DNA from: an uncultured Clostridia bacterium
Lineage (GTDB): Bacteria; Bacillota; Clostridia; Peptostreptococcales; Anaerovoracaceae
Assembly (NCBI GenBank): GCA_934277495.1
Contig: CAKQUI010000061.1
Span: 1 to 13,062 of the forward strand
Length of the DNA stretch: 13,062 nucleotides
Direction of reading: 5' to 3'
Below are positions 1 through 5,169 of the stretch, piece after piece. Numbering within the stretch: position 1 is the stretch's first letter; each line of letters starts with the position of its first letter. The translations under genes were made by a program, and so were the position numbers. The notes under the pieces are model-generated. The model was given only the letters and a program-made list of their open reading frames with translations. It ran no database searches and had not been told where the DNA came from.

Positions 1-281
1 ACATCGCCAACGAATACGCTACGAAGAGATACAGATCCAACCTCATCAACTGGGGCATGCTGCCGTTCATCATCAAGGACGGCGACCTGCCGTTCGCTAA
101 CGGAGACTATCTCTTCATCCCTGACATCAGGAAAGCCGTTGAAAACAAGGCTTCTGATATCACAGCATACGTTGCAGCGCCTGACGGCCTGAAACCGGTA
201 GAACTCAGCCTCGGCGAACTCACAGACGATGAAAGAGAGATCATCCTCAAGGGCTGCCTGATCAACTACAACAGGAAATAA
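1..281 (+). CDS. Aconitate hydratase (aconitase), C-terminal end only
   Basis: This is the last ~93 residues of a gene that enters from the left edge. The reading frame is open from base 3 and ends with TAA at 279–281. The segment RYRSNLINWGMLPF followed by GDYLFIPDIRK resembles the C-terminal swivel domain of aconitase/hydratase-family enzymes, where the Arg-Ser-Asn and Asn-Trp-Gly-Met stretch lines the substrate pocket. The iron–sulfur domains lie outside the window. Aconitase interconverts citrate and isocitrate in the cytoplasm. The next gene on the same strand, 73 bases downstream, is isocitrate dehydrogenase, which fits the citrate-to-2-oxoglutarate branch that anaerobic clostridia use for glutamate synthesis. 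The family call is from recognition of the C-terminal motif. A related 4Fe-4S hydratase cannot be excluded from so short a piece. Confidence 0.8.
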   Translation, partial: IANEYATKRYRSNLINWGMLPFIIKDGDLPFANGDYLFIPDIRKAVENKASDITAYVAAPDGLKPVELSLGELTDDEREIILKGCLINYNRK

Positions 282-318
282 GCCGTAAGGACACGGTTAT
301 AACGTATATCAACTTTAT

Positions 319-339
319 GCCGCCCGGCATACGGGCGGC
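319..339 (+). promoter_or_regulatory. GC-rich hairpin in the acn–icd intergenic gap
   Basis: GCCGCCCG (319–326) and CGGGCGGC (332–339) form a perfect 8-bp stem with a 5-base loop (GCATA). It sits 5 bases upstream of the GGAG ribosome binding site of the next gene and has no T-run after it, so it is not a typical terminator. It may stabilise or separate the downstream message, or affect initiation. Function is inferred; only the stem is seen. Confidence 0.5.
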
Positions 340-354
340 GGAATGGAGAAAAAC

Positions 355-1482
355 ATGACATATACAGAACACTTTGCGAAAATAGTCGAAGAGCAGCTGG
401 CAAGAGTGGAACGCATGAAAAACGCTGAGCCGGCGCCGGATTTTGCAGCGAAAAGCAAGATAATAATCGGTATGATAGACGGAGACGGCATCGGACCTGT
501 CATCATGGACTCATGCAGAGCTATCCTGGACAAGCTCCTGGCTGATGATATCGCATCAGGAAAGATCGAACTCAGGAAGATCGAAGGTCTGACCATCGAG
601 AACAGGATCGCGAAGATGGAAACAGTACCGGCAGACACGCTGGCAGCCATCAAGGAATGCGATCTGCTGCTGAAGGGCCCGACTACAACTCCGGGCAAAG
701 GCGACGGTCTGCCTAATCTTGAGAGCGCCAACGTTACTCTCAGAAGGGAACTCGACCTCTTTGCAAATGTGAGACCTGTTGTGATTCCTGAGAAGGACAT
801 CGACTGGATCTTCTACAGAGAGAACACAGAAGGCGAATACGCACTGGGCAGCAGAGGCGTTGACATCAGCGACGACATTTCCATAGACTTCAAGGTGACT
901 ACTACAGCAGGCACAGAGCGTCTGGCAAGAGCCGCTTTCGAATATGCGAAGAACAACGGCAACAAGAACGTTTCCATAGTTACCAAGGCCAACATAATGA
1001 AAAAGACAGACGGCAAATTCCTCAGTCTCTGCTACGACATAGCCAGGGAATATCCTGAGATAAAGACAGACGACTGGTATGTTGACATCATGGCAGCGAA
1101 CCTGGTGAACGACCAGATCAACAGCAACTTCAATGTAGTGATACTGCCTAATCTCTACGGCGATATCATCACTGACGAGGCTGCGCAGCTCCAGGGCGGC
1201 GTAGGTACGGCAGGAAGCGCCAACATTGGCAGCAGATATGCTATGTTCGAAGCTATCCACGGTTCTGCTCCACGTATGATCGAGGAGGGTATAGGAGAAT
1301 ACGCCAACCCTGCCAGCATAAACAGAGCAGCAGTGATGATGCTGAGACACATCGGATATACAGAAAAGGCGGCTGAACTGGAGAAAGTCCTGGATGAAGC
1401 CCAGGAAACACTGATAATGCCGGGAGACGGTACAGGAAACTCAGCAGCAGACTTCACATCATTCGTACTGGACAGGATATAG
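355..1482 (+). CDS. icd: Isocitrate dehydrogenase, NAD(P)-dependent
   Basis: 375 residues. It oxidatively decarboxylates isocitrate to 2-oxoglutarate. Family landmarks are in order: GDGIGP near the N-terminus; S124-A-N126 with R130 and R140, matching the Ser/Asn/Arg/Arg isocitrate-binding set of E. coli Icd; RENTEGEY (R155, Y162); K211 in TKANIMK; the metal-binding aspartates D270 and D274 in NLYGDIITDEAAQ; and HGSAPRM at 302–308. The start at 355 is chosen over the upstream ATG at 343 because GGAG at 345–348 is well placed for 355 and overlaps the 343 codon. After HGSAP, NADP enzymes typically carry Lys-Tyr and NAD enzymes Asp-Ile; here the pair is Arg-Met, so cofactor preference is unclear. 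The SxNxxLR motif and the aconitase neighbour argue against 3-isopropylmalate dehydrogenase. Homoisocitrate dehydrogenase is a less likely alternative. Confidence 0.9.
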   Translation: MTYTEHFAKIVEEQLARVERMKNAEPAPDFAAKSKIIIGMIDGDGIGPVIMDSCRAILDKLLADDIASGKIELRKIEGLTIENRIAKMETVPADTLAAIKECDLLLKGPTTTPGKGDGLPNLESANVTLRRELDLFANVRPVVIPEKDIDWIFYRENTEGEYALGSRGVDISDDISIDFKVTTTAGTERLARAAFEYAKNNGNKNVSIVTKANIMKKTDGKFLSLCYDIAREYPEIKTDDWYVDIMAANLVNDQINSNFNVVILPNLYGDIITDEAAQLQGGVGTAGSANIGSRYAMFEAIHGSAPRMIEEGIGEYANPASINRAAVMMLRHIGYTEKAAELEKVLDEAQETLIMPGDGTGNSAADFTSFVLDRI

Positions 1483-1496
1483 GCAGGTGAACAACA

Positions 1497-2162
1497 ATGG
1501 TTCTGTACAAATTTTCCGATGATTCGGAGCGGAGCAATGCGCCCCTTTCGAATTCTCTGCTTGGAAAATTGCAGAAGGATATACTGACCGGGAAGCTCAG
1601 ACCCGGCCAGAAACTGACGGAGCAGCAGCTGTGCAAGGAGTACGAGGTCAGCAGGACTCCGGTGAGAGAAGCCCTGAGACAGCTGGAGACAGACGGTCTT
1701 GTGGAAAACATCCTCAACAGAGGTGCTTTCGTCGTAGGCATGAGCGAGCAGGATTATGAAGACATGTTCGAGCTGCGCAAAGCCTATGAGATACAGGCTG
1801 TCAAGTGGGCCATCGAGCGTATCACCGACGAGGAGATGGATACGCTGGAAGAGACTTTCGAATTCATGGAGTTCTACACCATGAGGAACGACATAGACAA
1901 GATGCTCACCATCAACAGCGGCTTCCATCAGGTGATATACGAGGCATCCCACAACAGGATGCTCAGGAAACTGCTGTCGTCATACCAGAACTTCCTCAAA
2001 TACAAAGGAGCAGAAGCGGTATATGACGACGGATACCTTTCCACTGTGCTGGAAGAGCACAGAGCCATCTTCAAGGCATTCAAGGACCGGGACATCAAAG
2101 CCGGCGCCCACGCCATGGAGATACACATAAACCGAGCCAAAGAACGGCGCTGCGGTATATAA
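1497..2162 (+). CDS. GntR-family transcriptional regulator, FCD (FadR) subfamily
   Basis: 221 residues. The N-terminal winged helix (about 17–80) carries the GntR signature: LRPGQKLTEQQLCKEYEVS, then RTPVREALRQLETDGLVE and a wing at NRGAFVVG. The C-terminal half is an all-helical FCD ligand-binding domain with the usual metal-ligand spacing: N140, H144, H188 and H210. Such domains bind a divalent metal and often a carboxylate metabolite. The ATG follows AGGTGA at a normal distance. The gene starts 14 bases after the isocitrate dehydrogenase stop, so it is very probably co-transcribed with it. A sensible inference is that it is a local regulator of citrate/isocitrate/2-oxoglutarate metabolism, with one of these acids as a candidate effector. 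The target site is not identifiable here because the operon promoter lies left of the window. Confidence 0.88.
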   Translation: MVLYKFSDDSERSNAPLSNSLLGKLQKDILTGKLRPGQKLTEQQLCKEYEVSRTPVREALRQLETDGLVENILNRGAFVVGMSEQDYEDMFELRKAYEIQAVKWAIERITDEEMDTLEETFEFMEFYTMRNDIDKMLTINSGFHQVIYEASHNRMLRKLLSSYQNFLKYKGAEAVYDDGYLSTVLEEHRAIFKAFKDRDIKAGAHAMEIHINRAKERRCGI

Positions 2163-2170
2163 CAGAAAAT

Positions 2171-2223
2171 ACCGGCTCAAGCAGGAGTGCATAGACGCAC
2201 CCGGCAGAGCCGGTTTTGATTTT
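2171..2223 (+). terminator. Rho-independent terminator after the gntR gene
   Basis: ACCGGCTC (2171–2178) pairs with GAGCCGGT (2207–2214), followed by TTTTGATTTT (2214–2223). The 28-base loop contains a smaller GTGC/GCAC stem (2187–2190 with 2197–2200). It begins 8 bases after the gntR stop and separates this operon from the patatin gene. Confidence 0.7.
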
Positions 2224-2248
2224 CAGTCTGATGGGGCGACACTGTCCA

Positions 2249-2277
2249 TTGACCACATCGCTGATATGGTGTAAAGT
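2249..2277 (+). promoter_or_regulatory. Candidate sigma-A promoter of the patatin gene
   Basis: TTGACC (2249–2254), a 17-base spacer and TAAAGT (2272–2277) lie just after the preceding terminator. This predicts a transcript start near 2284 and a leader of about 40 bases. The -10 matches consensus at four of six positions, so this is a reasonable but unproven site. Confidence 0.45.
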
Positions 2278-2321
2278 TGTGCATAGATGATACTTTATCA
2301 GCTGAAAGGGGATGTGAGAAC

Positions 2322-3710
2322 ATGAAAAAGACGGCGTTTGTGCTCGGCGGGGGCGGCAGCCGGGGTGCCTATGAGATCGGTGTATGGAAGGCTCTGAAGG
2401 AGCTTGGCACAGAGATCGACATGGTATTCGGGACTTCCGTGGGAGCCATCAACGGGGCGATGGTGGCCCAGGACGAGCCGGAGCTTGCAGAGCAGCTGTG
2501 GAAGCAGATGGAGACCAGCATGATCTTCGACCTGGACAAAGACGGATCGACGGTGCAGAAGAACGCTGACCAGTCTGCCGGCAACCATACAGGCTCCGCC
2601 ACAGGTAGCATCAGCGAAGCCGCTTCAGGGATCGCACAGCACGCTGGAGATAACATTTGTGAAGGTGTTTCCGGGACCGCTGATGGACTGAAAATACACG
2701 ACTCCTCGTCAGATAACTCTTACGGAGACGACGCCTGCATCAAAGACCACCGGGAGCCGGAAAGCATCACCGGCAGTATAGCAGCAGCTTCAAAGAAGCT
2801 TTACGACGACATCGCAGGCAGTGTGGAAGAGAAGCTCGATGAGACTGAGATAGCAGGACTTCCTGCAAAAGAAGCCATCGCATACGCCAGGGAGATAGTG
2901 CTCCACGGAGGAGCAGGCACGGAGGGGCTGAGGAACCTCCTGGATGAATATATAGATGAGAAACGAGTCAGGAATTCGGGGATCACCTACGGACTGGTGG
3001 TAACAGGTGTGGACTTTCCGGCAATGCACGGACAGTATATGCTGGCAGAGGATATACCAGAGGGCAGGCTGGACGACTACATCACAGCCAGCGCATCATG
3101 TTTTCCGGCAGCCCGCAGATACGTCATAGACGGCAGCTCATTCATCGACGGAGGATATACCGACAACATGCCGGTGACAATGGCGCTGCAGCAGGGAGCT
3201 GAACGCATCTTTGCAGTGGATCTTCACGCCGCAGGCATAGTCAGAGGCGAAACAGTGAAGCAGGCAAAGCAGCAGACGGAATTCCACCTGCTGGAAAGCT
3301 CATGGGATCTGGGCAGTTTCCTGACTTTCGATAAAGACAATATATCAAGGATAATGCGGCTGGGATATCTTGATATGATGAGGGACGCAGGCAGGTACAG
3401 CGGCAAACGGTACGCTTTTGCAGACGAAGCCATGACAGCCCACGACATCATGGGCGCAGAAGCCGCAGCAGAGATCTTCGGTCTTGACCCGCTGAACGTC
3501 TACGACAGGGCAGAGACAATAAAGTCGCTGAAAACAAATCTTTCCGGCTGCGCCGGCACAAGACAGGAGTTCGTGCTGCACATTGCAGAAAGCCTCAGCA
3601 GGGATGAAGCGGAAAGTCCGTATATGCGACCGGCAGTCTATGACATCCTTGAAGACTACGTCAAAGCCGCAAATTTTCTGGTGAAGTCGGGGATAGTGGC
3701 AGGAAAGTGA
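2322..3710 (+). CDS. Patatin-like phospholipase / acyl hydrolase with an internal insert
   Basis: 462 residues, no signal peptide, so probably cytoplasmic or membrane-associated. It has the complete patatin catalytic set: the glycine-rich oxyanion-hole loop GGGGSRGAYEIG (9–20), the nucleophile elbow GTSVG with S39, and the DGG motif with D276. Patatin enzymes cleave acyl chains from phospholipids or other lipids with a Ser–Asp dyad. The Ser-to-Asp distance of ~237 residues is well above the ~120–160 I expect for compact RssA-like enzymes. The excess lies in a Ser/Gly/Ala/Asp-rich stretch at about 75–160. The ATG at 2322 is preferred over a TTG at 2277 because of the AAGGGG ribosome-site sequence just ahead and because the catalytic domain begins immediately. 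No clear terminator follows. Physiological substrate is unknown. Confidence 0.87.
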   Translation: MKKTAFVLGGGGSRGAYEIGVWKALKELGTEIDMVFGTSVGAINGAMVAQDEPELAEQLWKQMETSMIFDLDKDGSTVQKNADQSAGNHTGSATGSISEAASGIAQHAGDNICEGVSGTADGLKIHDSSSDNSYGDDACIKDHREPESITGSIAAASKKLYDDIAGSVEEKLDETEIAGLPAKEAIAYAREIVLHGGAGTEGLRNLLDEYIDEKRVRNSGITYGLVVTGVDFPAMHGQYMLAEDIPEGRLDDYITASASCFPAARRYVIDGSSFIDGGYTDNMPVTMALQQGAERIFAVDLHAAGIVRGETVKQAKQQTEFHLLESSWDLGSFLTFDKDNISRIMRLGYLDMMRDAGRYSGKRYAFADEAMTAHDIMGAEAAAEIFGLDPLNVYDRAETIKSLKTNLSGCAGTRQEFVLHIAESLSRDEAESPYMRPAVYDILEDYVKAANFLVKSGIVAGK

Positions 3711-3719
3711 TGGTACGGC

Positions 3720-3792
3720 ACATCTCATATTCCATGATGATCTTACAGACATCTCATGTAAACTTGACGAAACAGGTAAAGTTATGTTAGAG
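3720..3792 (+). promoter_or_regulatory. Possible control region of the Rrf2 gene
   Basis: The 117-base gap holds a 9-bp direct repeat ACATCTCAT (3720–3728 and 3749–3757; starts 29 bp apart). A TTGACG -35-like hexamer follows at 3764–3769 with a weak TTAGAG -10-like hexamer 17 bases later (3787–3792). The repeat could be a regulator site, perhaps for the Rrf2 protein itself. Evidence is thin. Confidence 0.25.
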
Positions 3793-3827
3793 TTGTCATA
3801 TACAGAAACTATGGAAAGGTGCTTGAT

Positions 3828-4262
3828 ATGCTTATAATAAAAGAAGTTGAATATGCAGTAAGGATAATAGACGAGCTCAGCAGAGAAGGCACGCTTCCTG
3901 CTGCTGTCATATCGAAGCAGCAGGATATACCCTCGCCGTTCATATACCGGGTGCTCAAGAAGCTGGATGCAGCAGAGATCCTGCAGATAAAGCGTGGGCC
4001 GAAGGGCGGATACAGTCTCAGATCCGATCTCGAAGACCTGACTCTGTATGACGTCATATCAGCTTTTGAAAATACTTTCCTTGTGATAGAGTGCATGAAA
4101 AAGGACTACGACTGTACCAGGAACAGCAGCTTCGACTGCTGTATGCATAAAGAATTCGCCCGTATACAGAGCATACTCCGTACAGAGTTCAGACGCACCA
4201 GTCTGGCTGAGCTGCTGGGAGAAAACGGCTCATGCTGCAGCGACAGGCAGACAGATAAATAA
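3828..4262 (+). CDS. Rrf2-family transcriptional regulator with cysteine cluster
   Basis: 144 residues. The N-terminal winged helix is typical of Rrf2 proteins: EVEYAVRIIDELSREG at the start, a recognition region at IPSPFIYRVLKKLDAAEI, and the wing motif KRGPKGGYSL at 55–64. The sensing region has C89, C96 and the pair C104–C105 (Cx6Cx7CC), in the area where IscR and NsrR bind an iron–sulfur cluster. A second pair, C136–C137, is near the C-terminus. This suggests a redox, iron–sulfur or nitric-oxide sensor, but the spacing is not that of IscR, so the cofactor is inferred. ATG 3828 is chosen because GGAAAGG (3813–3819) lies 8 bases upstream; a GTG at 3819 overlaps that site. The gene is monocistronic and converges on spoIIR. 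The regulated genes are not evident. Confidence 0.85.
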   Translation: MLIIKEVEYAVRIIDELSREGTLPAAVISKQQDIPSPFIYRVLKKLDAAEILQIKRGPKGGYSLRSDLEDLTLYDVISAFENTFLVIECMKKDYDCTRNSSFDCCMHKEFARIQSILRTEFRRTSLAELLGENGSCCSDRQTDK

Positions 4263-4273
4263 CAGTACTAAAC

Positions 4274-4314
4274 AAGAACTGATGCGAGATCTACTGCATC
4301 AGTTCTTTTGTTTT
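4274..4314 (+). terminator. Strong terminator between convergent rrf2 and spoIIR genes
   Basis: AAGAACTGATGC (4274–4285) and its exact complement (4296–4307) form a 12-bp stem with a 10-base loop, followed by TTCTTTTGTTTT. It terminates the Rrf2 gene. Read on the minus strand, the stem is followed by TTGTTT, so it may also serve spoIIR. The right arm and part of the loop code for the last residues and stop codon of spoIIR. Confidence 0.85.
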
Positions 4315-4878
4315 CCATTCAAGTTTCAGCTTCTGTTCTTTTGCAAGAGCCCTGTCTTCCTCGGACATATCCTCGTCTGTACCGGTGCCTTCCTCCAGCA
4401 GACAAAGCGGCGGGAACAGCACGCACCACCAGTTTTCACCTTCGCCGTCGCCGATGGTAAGATCCAGCGCTTCGTAATTCCCGGCAGGGAACGTCATATC
4501 GCTGTATGTTTTCTCAGGTATGTACCTTACTCCAAGACTTGCTTTTACATCATCGTCGCAGCCGTTTGAAGCAACTACGCCTTCTGCTATCTTTTCAAGG
4601 CGGCGGCTGTTCTTTATGATATACTCCTCCATATCGTCACGGGACGTTATATCTTTGCGGCTCTGCATATGTTCCAGCACAGCGTCACGGACCTTGAGCT
4701 TGATGCCCTGGTCACGGGCAGAATTGCTGTTTGCGATGACATGCAGTCTTATGACGCCTTCGTGCTGGTTGACACTCCCGCCGGAATATGTAAAGAACAC
4801 GATGGCTCCGAAAATGACTGTCAGAGCAAAAAGAATGACACATTTCGTCTCGTCAGATAATTTTTTAAATTTTTTCAA
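4291..4878 (-). CDS. spoIIR: Stage II sporulation protein R (SpoIIR)
   Basis: 195 residues from a TTG start. SpoIIR is made in the forespore and exported into the intermembrane space. There it triggers the SpoIIGA protease to process pro-sigma-E in the mother cell. One hydrophobic segment at 12–31 acts as signal or anchor. The family motifs are IRLHVIANSNSARDQ (43–57), FPAGNYEALDL (130–140) and NWWCVLFPPLC (149–159). The TTG at 4878 is preferred over the ATG at 4956 because AAGGAGG (4888–4894) lies 9 bases upstream of it. The longer reading would also overlap the sigma-F -10 element and put 26 poorly conserved residues ahead of the membrane segment. It is divergent from the PAS regulator gene. 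Its presence shows the host belongs to an endospore-forming lineage. Confidence 0.93.
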   Translation of the reverse strand: MKKFKKLSDETKCVILFALTVIFGAIVFFTYSGGSVNQHEGVIRLHVIANSNSARDQGIKLKVRDAVLEHMQSRKDITSRDDMEEYIIKNSRRLEKIAEGVVASNGCDDDVKASLGVRYIPEKTYSDMTFPAGNYEALDLTIGDGEGENWWCVLFPPLCLLEEGTGTDEDMSEEDRALAKEQKLKLEWKTKELMQ

Positions 4879-4887
4879 AGTAAAAAA

Positions 4888-4894
4888 CCTCCTT
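4888..4894 (-). promoter_or_regulatory. Ribosome binding site deciding the TTG start of spoIIR
   Basis: On the minus strand this reads AAGGAGG, a near-perfect anti-16S complement, 9 bases ahead of the TTG codon at 4878–4876. No comparable site precedes the upstream ATG at 4956. Confidence 0.85.
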
Positions 4895-4942
4895 GCTGTA
4901 ATCGCCGGAATAATACTTTTTTGTCTTTTGACAGGTACAGAT

Positions 4943-4971
4943 AGTATTGCCATCACAGGGTATTGATATAC
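4943..4971 (-). promoter_or_regulatory. Sigma-F-type forespore promoter of spoIIR
   Basis: On the minus strand, GTATA (4971–4967), a 15-base spacer and GGCAATACT (4951–4943) match the known Bacillus sigma-F pattern (GYATA, then GGNNANNNT). This is the sigma factor known to transcribe spoIIR. The predicted transcript starts near 4936 and gives a leader of about 58 bases to the TTG start. Confidence 0.75.
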
Positions 4972-5086
4972 ATATTTTTGATGATAAGCTGCAAAAAGGC
5001 TATCGGGATATCAGGTCAGTGAGATAAAGGTGTATCAAATTGCTGTGCAGAGGATGGATGTGTGAGGGTGCGCATACTTCCCTGAA

Positions 5087-5140
5087 GGAACGCTAAAGGA
5101 ACGCCGGGGGCTGTTCAGGGGAACGCAGATGTTGTATAAT
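5087..5140 (+). promoter_or_regulatory. Promoter of the PAS regulator with GGAACGC direct repeats
   Basis: Three exact GGAACGC heptamers stand at 5087–5093, 5098–5104 and 5120–5126, so starts are 11 and 22 bp apart, all on one face of the helix. The position skipped in phase (5109–5115) keeps only the leading GG. The last copy ends 8 bp before a perfect TATAAT (5135–5140). The -35 position (5112–5117, TGTTCA) is poor, as expected for an activator-dependent promoter. Transcript start is expected near 5147, with AAGGAG (5155–5160) 9 bases before the ATG. The layout equals that described for SARP activator targets. Confidence 0.75.
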
Positions 5141-5169
5141 GGTCAGAGTCAAAAAAGGAGCTGTGGTCT

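Noticed and set aside
319..339. Hairpin as a terminator of the aconitase gene
   Set aside because: The stem is strong but no T-run follows, and the ribosome site of icd comes directly after it.
355..1482. 3-isopropylmalate dehydrogenase (leuB) instead of isocitrate dehydrogenase
   Set aside because: The SxNxxLR motif and RENTEGEY segment fit isocitrate binding, and the upstream gene is aconitase; no leucine genes are near.
556..1952. Long minus-strand open frames (264 and 265 codons) opposite icd and gntR
   Set aside because: They lie wholly opposite genes with clear family motifs, lack ribosome sites and resemble no known protein; they are frame shadows.
4282..4569. 95-codon plus-strand frame after the Rrf2 gene
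   Set aside because: It begins inside the terminator hairpin and is antisense to spoIIR, whose motifs are clear.
4956..4958. ATG at 4956 as the spoIIR start
   Set aside because: It overlaps the sigma-F -10 region, lacks a ribosome site, and adds 26 residues before the membrane segment; the TTG at 4878 has AAGGAGG at 9 bases.
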